A stretch of DNA of 64,000 nucleotides, from assembly GCA_036493735.1 (NCBI GenBank), contig DASXPH010000090.1, positions 124,001-188,000 on the forward strand. The letters are read 5' to 3'. A model generated the notes under the pieces. The model saw only the letters and a program-made list of their open reading frames with translations. It was not told where the DNA came from and made no database searches. A program made the translations under genes and the position numbers. The DNA comes from AG2 sp036493735 (GTDB taxonomy: Bacteria > Gemmatimonadota > Gemmatimonadetes > Gemmatimonadales > Gemmatimonadaceae). The number at the start of each line of letters is the position of its first letter. Positions within the stretch are counted from its first letter, which is position 1. Of this stretch, positions 43,224 through 52,698 are shown in pieces.

Positions 43224-44015
43224 TCACCCGGTGGGCCCGAACCGCTCCGTTCGCACCCGCGACGGACCGTATCCGAGCTCCACGAGCTGGTTTGCCACTG
43301 CTTCCACGAGTGGCGTCGGACCGCAGACATACGCACGCGCGCCGCTCGCCGCGGGCCAGCCGACTTCCGCGAGCATTGCCCGATCGATCCGCCGCTGAAA
43401 GTCGGTCCACCCGGCCGGCGCACCGCGGGTGAGGGTGAAATGGACGTCGACATCGCCGGCGTTTTCGAGGCGTGTCAGCTCGTCACGGTAGATCAACTCA
43501 TCCACGGTTCGCGACGAGTATAGGAGGCGAACGGGAACGGTTTCACGCACCGGCGCCGCGGCCGCGGCACGATGACGCAGAATCGCCATCAACGGCACCA
43601 CGCCCGATCCGCCGGCGACGAGGAGCAGGGGACCGCCTAACGAGGTCTCCCAGACGAAGTAGCCGCCGATTGGGCCGCGCAGCTCCAGGCCGTCGCCAGG
43701 TCGCAGCACATCGCAGAGATACGGCGAGACTTCACCGTCCTCGAGTCGCTCGATCGTGAGCTCCACCGGCGTCGATTCCGGCGGCGACGCGATCGAGTAC
43801 GAGCGCTGCGCCTGATAGCCGTCCTCCGCGACGAGTCGGACATCGACGTGTTGGCCCGCTCGATGTCCCGGCCACTCCGGCACGTCGAGCACCAGCGTGC
43901 GCGCGTGACGCGCCTCCTCACGCACGGCGGTCACCCGCGCGACCCGCCACTCGAGTCGCGCTGGTGCGCTGCGCGGGATGGTCACCTCAGGGGTCGCCCT
44001 GATAGCGTTGCTCAC
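43224..44015 (-). CDS. Ferredoxin-NADP-reductase-like FAD oxidoreductase
   Basis: A 263-aa protein. The FAD domain has RSYSIASPP and GxxS-type contacts; the NAD(P) domain has LLLVAGGSGVVPLMAILRH and ends with AYVCGPTPLVEAVANQL. No 2Fe-2S domain is visible. It overlaps the sulfite-oxidase-like gene by 29 bp and precedes the DUF6510 gene, the usual three-gene grouping. It probably passes electrons from NAD(P)H to the molybdopterin protein. Confidence 0.9.
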   Translation of the reverse strand: MSNAIRATPEVTIPRSAPARLEWRVARVTAVREEARHARTLVLDVPEWPGHRAGQHVDVRLVAEDGYQAQRSYSIASPPESTPVELTIERLEDGEVSPYLCDVLRPGDGLELRGPIGGYFVWETSLGGPLLLVAGGSGVVPLMAILRHRAAAAAPVRETVPVRLLYSSRTVDELIYRDELTRLENAGDVDVHFTLTRGAPAGWTDFQRRIDRAMLAEVGWPAASGARAYVCGPTPLVEAVANQLVELGYGPSRVRTERFGPTG

Positions 44016-44613
44016 GCCACGGGTCGCCGCGATCGTGATAGCCGAGCTGCTCCCAGAATCCGGGCTCGTCTCGCGGCATCATGCGGAGCCCACGAACCCA
44101 CTTCGCGCTCTTCCAGAAATAGAGATGGGGCACCAGCAGCCGCGCCGGCCCTCCGTGCTCCGGTGGCAGTGGTGCGCCGTCGTAACCAAATGCGATCCAC
44201 GCCTTGCCACCTTTGACGTCCGCGATCGGTAGGTTGGTCGTGTAGCCGCCGTCGGAGAACGCTGTGAGGAAGTCGCCTTCGACAACCCCCGCAGCGCGCG
44301 CCTTCTCCAACAGCGTGTCCACCGAGACACCTTCCCACTTCGTGTCGAACTTCGACCACTTCGTCACGCAGTGGATGTCGACGGTCGGTGTCTCGCGTGG
44401 CAGCGCCTGGAACTCGTCCCAGCTCCACCGCATCGAATGGCCCGCGCCATCTTCGATCGTGAAGCTCCACTTCGAGAGCGCCGTGTGCGGAGTCGGCCCG
44501 GCGGAGAGCACGGGAAAGTCGCTCGTCTCATACTGCCCCGGCGGCAAGCGATCGGGCTTGGCCGGTGCACGCCTGGCGTGGAAGCCGCGTGCGATGAATG
44601 GAGAATCAGCCAT
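43987..44613 (-). CDS. Sulfite-oxidase-like molybdopterin oxidoreductase
   Basis: A 208-aa protein of the SUOX/MsrP superfamily. The Moco-ligating Cys is in DIHCVTKWSKFD; the GYTTNLPI loop, PPEHGGPARLLVPHLYFWKSAKWV segment (shown in parts) and GFWEQLGYHDRGDPWREQ tail are typical of the bacterial sulfite-oxidase-like group. No signal peptide is seen, so it is probably cytoplasmic. It is the first gene of the three-gene cassette. The substrate is unknown. Confidence 0.9.
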   Translation of the reverse strand: MADSPFIARGFHARRAPAKPDRLPPGQYETSDFPVLSAGPTPHTALSKWSFTIEDGAGHSMRWSWDEFQALPRETPTVDIHCVTKWSKFDTKWEGVSVDTLLEKARAAGVVEGDFLTAFSDGGYTTNLPIADVKGGKAWIAFGYDGAPLPPEHGGPARLLVPHLYFWKSAKWVRGLRMMPRDEPGFWEQLGYHDRGDPWREQRYQGDP

Positions 44614-44676
44614 ATAACAGCTCTCGCAAAGACTCCATTAAAGCTAAACGCCTCCTGCGAGAGGAGCCCGCGTCTT

Positions 44677-47154
44677 CTAGTCCGCCCTCAGCGCCTCAGC
44701 TGGGTTGACCCTGGCCGCCCGCCTCGCCGGAATCCAACTCGCCAGCAAAGCGAACGCGGCGATCAGGCCGACCGTCGTGCCTAACGTCACCGGGTCCGCT
44801 GGGCCGACCTCGAACAGCAGCGACCGCAGAAACCGACCGCCGAGCACGACCAGCACGAGACCGATCGCGATCCCCGCACCACAGAGCAGCAGTCCCTGCC
44901 GCGTCACCATTGTCGCGACCGCACGCGGCTGTGCGCCTAACGCGATGCGCACGCCGAGCTCTCGGCTCCGCAGCGACACCACGTAGGCGATCACGCCGTA
45001 CAGGCCCACCATCCCGAGCACGAGCGTGACGCCCGCAGCGACCACGAGCAGGATCATCGTGAACGACAGCAGCGCCATCGATGCTTCCACCGTGTCACGC
45101 ATCGAGCGCACGCCGAACGTCGGCAACGTTGGATCCATGTCGCGGATCACGCCCTGGATCGCGCGCGTCGTCGCCGCGACGTCCCCGCTGGTCCGGGCCA
45201 CGATCCCGAGCGTGCGCTGGAACTGGCCCAGCGTGGTGTCGGCCCTGATCGCCTCCGGGAAGTAGACGCTTCGGGCTGGCGGTGCGGCGAGACCTGTGTC
45301 CCGCACACTGCCCACCACACCGATGATCGTGTGCCACGGACTGTTAGGCAGCTCCTGGAACCGGTGGTTCAGCGCGGCTTGTCCTGTCGAGTCGTGGAAG
45401 AATCTCTTCGCCGTCTCGAGGCTGATTATGGTTTCCTCCGGACGCTGCCGATCGAGTCGGTCGAACAAGCGACCGGCCACGAGAGGAATCCCCATCGCGC
45501 GAAAATATCCGCTGTCCACGGTGACGTACGATTCCAGCGGTGGGATCTTCGTTGCCGTGCTCGCGTCTCCCTCCACATAAAAGGGATTCTGATTCTGCCC
45601 CTGGTTGCCGAGGGGAAGCCGCGACGTGAGCCCCACGGCGCGCACCCCGGGCAGCGCCGCGATGCGTTCGGTGAGCGTCGAGAAGAAACGCACGACACTC
45701 GTGTCCGTCGGATAGCGCGCGGACGGCGCCGCGACCCATAGCGTCGCCACGCCGTCCGCGCTGAATCCCGGCTTCACCGCGTGCAGCTGTTGATAGCTCC
45801 GTAGCAGGAGCCCGGACGCGGCGAGCACGACGAGCGCGAGTGCGACCTGTGCGACCACCAGGGCGCTCCGTGTACGCTGTCGCCGCCCGCCCGCCGTGCC
45901 CCCGCGACCGCCGTCGCGAAGACCGCCGAGCGGATTGCCGCGCAGGAAGCGGATCGCCGGAAACGTGCTGCAGATCGTGGCGACGATCGCCGCGACGATG
46001 ACGGTGAACGCGACGACGCTACCGTCCACCTGAATCTCCGCCAATCGTGGAATCGCCGACGGCCCCGCGCGTACCAGCAGACGAGTGGCGACGACGGCGC
46101 CAGCGATGCCCAACAGAGCCGATACGCCCGCCAACACGGCGGCTTCGGTGAGGAAATGCGACAATACACGCGCTCGTCCTGCACCCAGCGCCGACCGCAC
46201 CGCCAGCTCGCGTGAGCGGGCATCCGCGCGCACGAGCAGCAGGTTGGCGACATTCGCGGACGTGACGAGCAGGACCAGGAGCGCCGTTGCCGCCACCATC
46301 CACAGCGTGCGCGACGCATCGCCGATGACGTCATCACGCATCGGCACGAGGTGATTCACCGGTTGCGCCTGCGCGAGCACCATCTTCGCGGAGACGCTGG
46401 GCGCGAAATTGGGTGAGACCTCCACAACGCGGGGAAGCACATTCGTGAATTCCCGCTCCGCCGTCGCCAGCGACACGCCAGCCTTCAGCCGCGCGAACAC
46501 GTTGTAGTTGAAACCGCCCGGAAATGGATCGTTCGGGTCGATCTGCTCCGGCAGCCACGCATCGATGTGCGAATTGGGGAAGCGGAATCGCTCCGGCATC
46601 ACCCCGACGATCTCGGTGAGTCGCCCGCCGAGCATGACTTTCTTTCCCAGCACATCGGCAGCCGCGCCGAAGCGCGAGCGCCATAAGTGTTCGCTAATCA
46701 CCGCCACTGGCGATGCTTTCGGCTGGTCCTCGGCGTCGCTGAATGGGCGCCCGCGAATGGGCTGGACGCCGAGCAACGGTATTGCACTCGCGGTCATCCA
46801 CGCGATACTGACGCGCGCGGGCTCGGCGTGGCCATCGGGATCGGCAATGTTGAGCGACCCGTCCTGATAGGCGGCAATACCGTCGACGGTATGGGCGAAT
46901 TGCTTGAAAGTGCGATACGTCCCCGCCGATTGCTGGACGTGCCGCAACGAGATGGGCGCCATGTCCAGCCAAGCGCCGACCAACCGATCCGGCTGCTCGT
47001 AGGGCAGTGGCCGCAACAATACCGCATTGACCACGGCAAAAATGGCTGCTGCCGCGCCGATGCCGATCGCCAGCGTGAGGATGACCGCGACGCTGAACAG
47101 GGGAGCGCGCGCCAGTGATCGGCACGCGTAAGTGATGTTTTGCCGTAGGCTCAT
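44677..47154 (-). CDS. ADOP-type ABC permease (MacB/FtsX, duplicated)
   Basis: An 825-aa protein with two tandem MacB_PCD plus FtsX units. It starts MSLRQNITYACRSLARAPLF, and has LAIGIGAAAAIFAVVNAVLLRPLPY, NVANLLLVRADARSRELAVRSALGA and the C-terminal SLRSRELGVRIALGAQ (each in parts). This is the orphan-permease (ADOP) architecture of Acidobacteria and Gemmatimonadota, usually without an adjacent ATPase. No PadR gene is next to it. Its role is unknown; MacB-like proteins export peptides or lipoproteins. Confidence 0.93.
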   Translation of the reverse strand: MSLRQNITYACRSLARAPLFSVAVILTLAIGIGAAAAIFAVVNAVLLRPLPYEQPDRLVGAWLDMAPISLRHVQQSAGTYRTFKQFAHTVDGIAAYQDGSLNIADPDGHAEPARVSIAWMTASAIPLLGVQPIRGRPFSDAEDQPKASPVAVISEHLWRSRFGAAADVLGKKVMLGGRLTEIVGVMPERFRFPNSHIDAWLPEQIDPNDPFPGGFNYNVFARLKAGVSLATAEREFTNVLPRVVEVSPNFAPSVSAKMVLAQAQPVNHLVPMRDDVIGDASRTLWMVAATALLVLLVTSANVANLLLVRADARSRELAVRSALGAGRARVLSHFLTEAAVLAGVSALLGIAGAVVATRLLVRAGPSAIPRLAEIQVDGSVVAFTVIVAAIVATICSTFPAIRFLRGNPLGGLRDGGRGGTAGGRRQRTRSALVVAQVALALVVLAASGLLLRSYQQLHAVKPGFSADGVATLWVAAPSARYPTDTSVVRFFSTLTERIAALPGVRAVGLTSRLPLGNQGQNQNPFYVEGDASTATKIPPLESYVTVDSGYFRAMGIPLVAGRLFDRLDRQRPEETIISLETAKRFFHDSTGQAALNHRFQELPNSPWHTIIGVVGSVRDTGLAAPPARSVYFPEAIRADTTLGQFQRTLGIVARTSGDVAATTRAIQGVIRDMDPTLPTFGVRSMRDTVEASMALLSFTMILLVVAAGVTLVLGMVGLYGVIAYVVSLRSRELGVRIALGAQPRAVATMVTRQGLLLCGAGIAIGLVLVVLGGRFLRSLLFEVGPADPVTLGTTVGLIAAFALLASWIPARRAARVNPAEALRAD

Positions 47155-47462
47155 CGGGGCCTTTGGGGGTCGAAGACGACGGCCCTACGGAGCTCGGGAG
47201 GGTAACGTTTCGCGAACTAACGCGGAGGGCGCGGAGTGCGCGGAGGATCGCGGAGGACGGGCCCGGTCATCCTGAGCGGAGCGAAGGATCTGCTGTTCGT
47301 CGGTCGCGGCCCGCGGCCCGCGCCCCACGTCCCTCGCCCCGCGTCTCTAAACATCCGCTCACCCCTTGGCCGGAGTTGTCAGGGATTTGCGTATCAGTTG
47401 CGGAACATTTTCGATCAAAATTTGATTCGACATTGCAAATCCTCTGGACTATGTGATCAGCA
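47155..47462. other. Intergenic region with repeats upstream of the ECF sigma gene
   Basis: This 308-bp divergent region holds a CGCGGAG-type short-repeat stretch (47220-47260), a REP-like element (47266-47293), a GC-rich block, and an AT-rich segment (about 47395-47450: ACATTTTCGATCAAAATTTG) just before the ECF gene, the likely promoter area. No gene is supported. Confidence 0.5.
47266..47293 (+). repeat. REP-like element, copy C
   Basis: GTCATCCTGAGCGGAGCGAA followed by GGATCTGC. Third copy of the element seen at 41635 and 41691, again in an intergenic region. Confidence 0.85.
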
Positions 47463-48104
47463 ATGTCGAAACCACACCTGGCACTGCAGCGCGCGACACC
47501 TTCGACCGATGAGTCGACGAGCCTTACGGCGCTTCTCGCCGACCTCCGTGCGGGTCGGCGGGAAGCATTCGATCAAATCCTGCCCCTCGTGTATCACGAG
47601 CTTCGCCGCGTCGCGCGGCGGGAGCTGGCCGTGCGGCCCAACGACTCGCTGTCGACGACGGCGCTCGTGCACGAGCTGTATCTCAAGTTCGCGCGCGCCG
47701 AACGCGCCGACTGGCGCAATCGGGCGCATTTCCTCAGTGTCGCCGCGGTCGCGATGCGCCACATTCTCGTGGACCGCGCGCGCCGCCGTGCCGCCGAGAA
47801 GCGCGGAGGCCCGCAGCGACGCGTCACGCTCGAGGAAGATCTCGTCGCCGCGAACGATCACGCCGAATCACTCCTCGAGCTGCACGAGGCGCTCGAGCAC
47901 CTGGCGCGTATCGACGAGCGGCTGGCGCGCGTCGTCGAGTGCCGGTTCTTCGGCGGGATGACGGAGCAGGAGACCGCCGAGGCACTCGGCATTGGCGTCC
48001 GCACCGTCAGACGCGACTGGATCAAGGCGCGCGGACTTCTCTATCACGCGCTCGGCGCGGATTTGACGGCGTCGCGCGACTCGGAGATGTGCGCCGGGGC
48101 ATGA
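47463..48104 (+). CDS. ECF-type RNA polymerase sigma factor
   Basis: A 213-aa sigma factor of the ECF kind common in Acidobacteria, Planctomycetes and Gemmatimonadota. Region 2 contains LLADLRAGRREAFDQILPLVYHELRRVARRE (in parts) and TTALVHELYLKF; region 4 ends with CRFFGGMTEQETAEALGIGVRTVRRDW. It ends in a 4-bp overlap (ATGA) with a kinase gene. In related pairs the kinase probably signals to the sigma factor instead of an anti-sigma; that is inference. Confidence 0.92.
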   Translation: MSKPHLALQRATPSTDESTSLTALLADLRAGRREAFDQILPLVYHELRRVARRELAVRPNDSLSTTALVHELYLKFARAERADWRNRAHFLSVAAVAMRHILVDRARRRAAEKRGGPQRRVTLEEDLVAANDHAESLLELHEALEHLARIDERLARVVECRFFGGMTEQETAEALGIGVRTVRRDWIKARGLLYHALGADLTASRDSEMCAGA

Positions 48105-49300
48105 CCACGTTAGGCGCATTGGGCGACCTGTCTCGCGAGCGGTGGCGCGTTCTCGAGCCGCTCCTCGATGCCGCGTTGGAGCTCGACCCAATGCGGCGGC
48201 CCGCATACGTGGACCGCGCCTGCGGCGGAGATCTACCCCTTCGGGCGGAGCTGAAGGCGCTGCTCGAGGCGTGCGATCTCGGCGCGAACATTCTCGAGAC
48301 GCCGGCGGTCATCACGTACGCGCCGCTGCTGGCCGACGTGCCGGTCGGACCACCAATGCCCGTCACGCTCGGCGGCCGCTATCACATCATGCGCGAGATC
48401 GCCCGCGGCGGCATGGCGACGGTCTATCTGGCACACGATCCCAAGCACGGGCGACAGGTCGCTGTGAAAACGCTCCGGAGCGAGGTCGGGCGCCGCAGTG
48501 GACGCGCGCGCTTTGCTCGCGAGATCGAGATCGCGGCCGGCCTGTCGCATCCGCACATCCTGCCGCTGCACGACTCCGGTGAGGAGTCCGTCGACGACAA
48601 CGAGCCCTCGCTGCTCTATTTCGTCTCTCCGTTCGCGGAGGGTGAGACGCTTCGCGACCGCCTGCGCCGCGAGCCGCGTATGTCACCTGACGAGGTGGTT
48701 CGCCTCGGTGGAGAGATCGCCCGCGCCCTCGATTACGCCCACCGGCGTGGGGTGATTCACCTCGACATCAAGCCCGAGAACATTCTCCTGCACGAGGGGC
48801 ACGCGGTTGTCGCGGATTTCGGGATCGCGCGGGCGATGTCCGCCACCGGCCACGGCCCATCCGAGCACGGCGGCTCGGTGCTCGGCACGCCTTCGTACAT
48901 GAGTCCCGAGCAGGCGACCGGCGAGCCCGATGTGGACGCGCGCAGCGACGTGTACTCGCTCGGTTGCGTCCTGTATGAGCTGCTCACGGGCACGCAGCCA
49001 TTTGCCTCGCGCGACGAGCGAGCCGGGCGCCCGAGCCTCGCGGCGCTCGCGACCCATGTCTCCGACGAACTGGCGTCGGTCGTGATGCGCGCTCTCGCCT
49101 CATCGCCCGACGACCGTTTTCCGAGCGCCGATGCACTCGCGACTGCGCTCGAGCGTGCAGTGCGGGCGAGCCGGCACATTGGCTGGCGCCGCGCTCACGT
49201 ATGGATTGCGATCGCGGTGATGACGATGGCTGCGGGTGGCTTCTGGGCGACCCGACTCGTTCAACAGCATTCGCAAACGCTGACATCGACACGGCGCTGA
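48101..49300 (+). CDS. Serine/threonine protein kinase coupled to the ECF sigma gene
   Basis: A 399-aa protein. An N-terminal helical region (about 1-85, with LDAALELDPMRRPAYVDRAC) is a common prefix of ECF-linked kinases. The kinase domain has GGMATVY, AVKTL, the catalytic loop HLDIKPENILL (Leu for the usual Arg of HRD), DFGIAR and PSYMSPEQA. A transmembrane helix is near the C terminus (AHVWIAIAVMTMAAGGFWA) with only a short tail beyond. HLD marks a non-RD kinase, so activation-loop control may differ. Overlaps the ECF gene by 4 bp. Confidence 0.92.
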   Translation: MTTLGALGDLSRERWRVLEPLLDAALELDPMRRPAYVDRACGGDLPLRAELKALLEACDLGANILETPAVITYAPLLADVPVGPPMPVTLGGRYHIMREIARGGMATVYLAHDPKHGRQVAVKTLRSEVGRRSGRARFAREIEIAAGLSHPHILPLHDSGEESVDDNEPSLLYFVSPFAEGETLRDRLRREPRMSPDEVVRLGGEIARALDYAHRRGVIHLDIKPENILLHEGHAVVADFGIARAMSATGHGPSEHGGSVLGTPSYMSPEQATGEPDVDARSDVYSLGCVLYELLTGTQPFASRDERAGRPSLAALATHVSDELASVVMRALASSPDDRFPSADALATALERAVRASRHIGWRRAHVWIAIAVMTMAAGGFWATRLVQQHSQTLTSTRR

Positions 49301-49375
49301 GCGCGTCGGCCGCCTGGGCTTGTCGTCAGGCGGTCGAGGTGCGAATGTCTGCACTGTCAAAACCGCTCAGTCTCC

Positions 49376-51976
49376 GTGCGCCACACAACAAGACTTCTTG
49401 CCGTCGTCGCGACGGCAGCGTTTCTCCAAGCGCTCACGGCGCGCACCGCGCATTCCCAGGGTCGGGCCGACTCGACGCGGGTCGACTCATCGACCATCGC
49501 CACTGGGCCGCTCGCGCGGGCGCCGTTGCGGGCGGCGGGCGTCTCCGTTGGCGTGATTGATTCCGCGGAGATCGCCGCATCGACAGCACCCACATTCTCC
49601 GAACTTTTGCAGGCGAGACTGCCCGGATTGCGCGTTCTTCGTTCCGGCGGCCGGGCGAGCGATGGATCGCTCGTCATGCTGCGTGGACCGGTCAGCTTCT
49701 TTAATTCGACCGCGCCGATATTGATTGTCGATGGCGCGCGAGTGGACGCTCGTCAGGCGGACACTGTTCCGTTTCTGGGCGAGACGGTAGGGCCGTCTCG
49801 CCTCGATGACCTCTTCCCGGAAGACATCCAGCGGATCGAAATCCTGAGTGGTCCGGCGGCGGCGCTTTACGGTGCCGGCGCGGCCGCGGGTGTCATCGTC
49901 GTGACCACCAAATCCGGCGGCAACGGGCCGCTTATTTTCGATGGGCGCGTCCAGTACCTCAGTGACGTCGCACCTGACAAGTTTCCGGCGAACTATCGGC
50001 GAGTGGGTACATCGCCGATCACGGGACAACCAACCGATTGCAGCCTGCTGGCTGTCGCGGCTGGTTCATGTGCGCCGACGGGGCTCGACGTATTCAATCC
50101 ACTGGAGCAGGAGAGCCCCTTTCGCACGGGACGTTCGGGGCTCGCTCACCTGAGCGTAGGCGGGAAGGCGTTAGGCACCAATATGTATGTCGGCGCCACT
50201 GGCCTGCACCGCCAAGGCGTGTTGCCGCATGACGACGATGGGCGGTTGGGTCTCCGCGCGAAGGTTACTCGAGCGTTGCCCGGCCGGCTCGTGGTGCAGG
50301 GCACCGGCGGCTATGTCCGCGACAATGCGCGGATGGGCATCGACGGCCCACTTGATCTCGCGAGCGATGTAATTACTCAGGGACTCCTTGGAGCGGCGGA
50401 GAGCACGATCAATCGAGGATATCATGAACCCGCGATCATCGACTCTCTGTATCCGTCCCATCTGATGAGTCATTGGACGGGCGGTCTGTCGGTGCGCTTG
50501 GAGCCGCTTTCCTGGCTGGAATCCGCCGCGCTCGTGGCCCGCGATCGCGTTACCCAGAACTGGCGCGGCGATGATTTCGGGCCGCTTGGCGGCCATACGT
50601 CGCCCAACCTCCGCGCCACTGACGAGAGCGACATCACCACCCGAAGCGCCCGCATGGTTGCGCACTACCAGCTCGGAGCCGTACACGCGGCGACGGCGAT
50701 CACCTTTGACAATGCCAGGCAGTCAGCAAGCATCAGCGACTCGGCCGGTACGCCACTTACCTTCGCCAACTCGTCCTTCGAAAACTCGAGCTGGACCACC
50801 TACTCGCTCGCGCAAAACCTCGCTCTTCCCGAGGCGTTCGTCATCAATGGTTCGGTCGAGCGCCTAGCGAGTAGTCTCTTTGGGACTAATATCGGTAACG
50901 ACCTGTTCCCGTCAATCAACGCAGCATGGAGTCCGCCCGCTGCTCTCTACGGAGCGCGCGACCTTCGTCTGCACGCCGGGTACGCCGAGCTTCCCGGCGC
51001 TTTGCCCAATCTGGCAACACTAGACGAATTGCCAACTCAGATCATAGGCACCACGAGCTCGCCCGTGAAGACGGAGCGGACGCGTAGCATCGAGCTGGGC
51101 TTCGACGCGACCTTCGAGGACTTTCCGCGCGTTTCAGTCAATGCCTTTCGCTCTACTAGTACGAGGTTGCTCGACGCTTTGGGCCTTCCGCCGTTCGGTG
51201 GGCCAGTCCCCGTTGCCTCGGGTGTGATGCAGAATCAAGGAATCGAAGTGCTCGCGCAGGTGTTGTTGATCCGCTTTTTCGAATGGCAGTGGACCGCGAC
51301 AGTGTCCTTTGCCGCGCTCCAGAACCGTGTCACCCACCTGGACGGCGCGCCCCAGTTCCGCGGCTACGGCATTACACGCCAAGGTTCACCCGTCGGAGCC
51401 GTGCGAGTCACGCCATACACATTCGCGGATGCTAATCACAACGGCATCATCGAGCTCGACGAGGTGCAGCTCGGCGCGTTCGACGCGAAGCCATCCCTTC
51501 CCACGGTGGAATCGGGCATTCACACCGAGATGAAATTCTCGTACGGACTCAGCGCGACTGCGGTTGTCGATTATCGGCGCGGGAACACCGTGGTCAATAC
51601 CGCTGGCATCTATCGCTGCCAGCGCGGCAACTGTCAGGCGGTGCAGGATCCTTCGGCGCCGCTGAACGAGCAGGCCGCGGCGGTCGCGGCGATCAAATCG
51701 AATGGCGAGGCTGTCGTCGGCTTCGCCAGCGACGGCTCGTTCGTGAAGTTGCGCGAGCTTGCGCTGCACTGGCGCCTTCCGATCGAGTGGGCGCGTTACA
51801 TCGGCGGCAAGGCGGAGATGACTCTCGCCGGCCGCAACCTCGCGACCTCCACGAAGTACACGGGCATCGATCCGGAAATATCGTCGGTAGCGCCAGACGT
51901 CTTACCGCGCGAGGAGTTCGCGCGCACTCCGATTTCGCGCACGTTCCTCCTCCGGTTCGACGTTGGTATGCCTTGA
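49376..51976 (+). CDS. TonB-dependent outer-membrane receptor (SusC/RagA-like)
   Basis: An 866-aa protein with a signal peptide ending ARTAHS. A plug domain follows: SELLQARLPGLRVLRSGG, PILIVDGARVD, DDLFPEDIQRIEILSGPAAALYGAG (in parts), IVVTTKSGG. The rest is a beta barrel, ending with a FLLRFDVGMP strand. The DPDAxN-like segment YTFADANHNGIIELDEV is typical of SusC-type barrels. It lacks the N-terminal carboxypeptidase-like domain found in many SusC proteins, and no SusD partner follows. It starts with GTG 75 bp after the kinase gene, so the ECF-kinase pair may control it. Substrate unknown. Confidence 0.9.
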   Translation: MRHTTRLLAVVATAAFLQALTARTAHSQGRADSTRVDSSTIATGPLARAPLRAAGVSVGVIDSAEIAASTAPTFSELLQARLPGLRVLRSGGRASDGSLVMLRGPVSFFNSTAPILIVDGARVDARQADTVPFLGETVGPSRLDDLFPEDIQRIEILSGPAAALYGAGAAAGVIVVTTKSGGNGPLIFDGRVQYLSDVAPDKFPANYRRVGTSPITGQPTDCSLLAVAAGSCAPTGLDVFNPLEQESPFRTGRSGLAHLSVGGKALGTNMYVGATGLHRQGVLPHDDDGRLGLRAKVTRALPGRLVVQGTGGYVRDNARMGIDGPLDLASDVITQGLLGAAESTINRGYHEPAIIDSLYPSHLMSHWTGGLSVRLEPLSWLESAALVARDRVTQNWRGDDFGPLGGHTSPNLRATDESDITTRSARMVAHYQLGAVHAATAITFDNARQSASISDSAGTPLTFANSSFENSSWTTYSLAQNLALPEAFVINGSVERLASSLFGTNIGNDLFPSINAAWSPPAALYGARDLRLHAGYAELPGALPNLATLDELPTQIIGTTSSPVKTERTRSIELGFDATFEDFPRVSVNAFRSTSTRLLDALGLPPFGGPVPVASGVMQNQGIEVLAQVLLIRFFEWQWTATVSFAALQNRVTHLDGAPQFRGYGITRQGSPVGAVRVTPYTFADANHNGIIELDEVQLGAFDAKPSLPTVESGIHTEMKFSYGLSATAVVDYRRGNTVVNTAGIYRCQRGNCQAVQDPSAPLNEQAAAVAAIKSNGEAVVGFASDGSFVKLRELALHWRLPIEWARYIGGKAEMTLAGRNLATSTKYTGIDPEISSVAPDVLPREEFARTPISRTFLLRFDVGMP

Positions 51977-51998
51977 GGCCTGGACACGTCTTCGCTCG

Positions 51999-52205
51999 TT
52001 ACTTGGATTCGCCGCGACACTGCACGCAGAGCACGCGTTGCCGAGGCACCCAGCGCGCGACGAATCGCCGCCAGAAGTCGCCATGCAGATGCACGGGGCA
52101 GAGCAATCGCCCGCAGTTCGCGCACGCACCGCCGTACACGGGATCGAATAATCGGCGGCACTCGTCGCACCGACCGAGTTGCGCGGATGGTTTGAAGAGT
52201 GCCAT
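51999..52205 (-). CDS. Small cysteine-rich zinc-binding protein
   Basis: A 68-aa protein with the pattern CDEC, CANCGRLLC, then CVQC, plus an intervening PVHLHG that could add a His ligand. This is enough for one or two zinc sites of a ribbon or B-box type. It is convergent with the TonB receptor (22 bp). Function is unknown. Confidence 0.7.
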   Translation of the reverse strand: MALFKPSAQLGRCDECRRLFDPVYGGACANCGRLLCPVHLHGDFWRRFVARWVPRQRVLCVQCRGESK

Positions 52206-52278
52206 CGGATCAGTGCGTCTCGACAGGACGTGTCATCACGCTGCAAAGCTAACCGAGCGCTGAGATCGCGATCGCCAG

Positions 52279-52315
52279 CCCTAGCTCCTAGCCCCTAGCC
52301 CCTAGCCCCTATCCC
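52279..52315. repeat. Heptanucleotide array (CCCCTAG unit)
   Basis: CCCTAGCTCCTAGCCCCTAG and two further copies in the divergent spacer before the padR gene. Like the other arrays, it has a unit found at no other site in the window. Confidence 0.9.
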
Positions 52316-52368
52316 TTGACATCTAGGCAATAACTCGCCATCAATGCCTAGACCGCTAAGGAACACCG

Positions 52369-52698
52369 ATGCCGAATGTTAAAGATCGCCTTCACGGCAC
52401 CCTCGACGCTCTCGTTCTCAAGACGCTCACCTTCGGACCACGACATGGCTACGCGATCGTACAGTGGCTCCGTGAGCAGACCAATGACGCGTTGAGCGTC
52501 GAGGAAGGCTCCGTCTATCCCGCGCTCTATCGCATGGAGCGTGATGGCTGGATCGAGGCCGATTGGGGCACCTCGGAGCTCGGCCGCAAGGCCAAGTTCT
52601 ACCAGATCACCGAGAAGGGCCGTCGGCAGCTGCGCGCCGAGACGAAGGAGTTCGCGACCTTCGTCGCCGCCGTGAAGCCGCTCTTGCTGCCCTCGTGA
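52369..52698 (+). CDS. PadR-family transcriptional regulator
   Basis: A 109-aa winged-helix protein: GTLDALVLKTLTFGPRHGYAI, SVEEGSVYPALYRMERDGWI, KFYQITEKGRRQL. It is the small PadR type that precedes ADOP permease genes. It overlaps the permease gene by 4 bp (GTGA), so the two are one unit, with the regulator probably repressing it. Confidence 0.93.
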   Translation: MPNVKDRLHGTLDALVLKTLTFGPRHGYAIVQWLREQTNDALSVEEGSVYPALYRMERDGWIEADWGTSELGRKAKFYQITEKGRRQLRAETKEFATFVAAVKPLLLPS

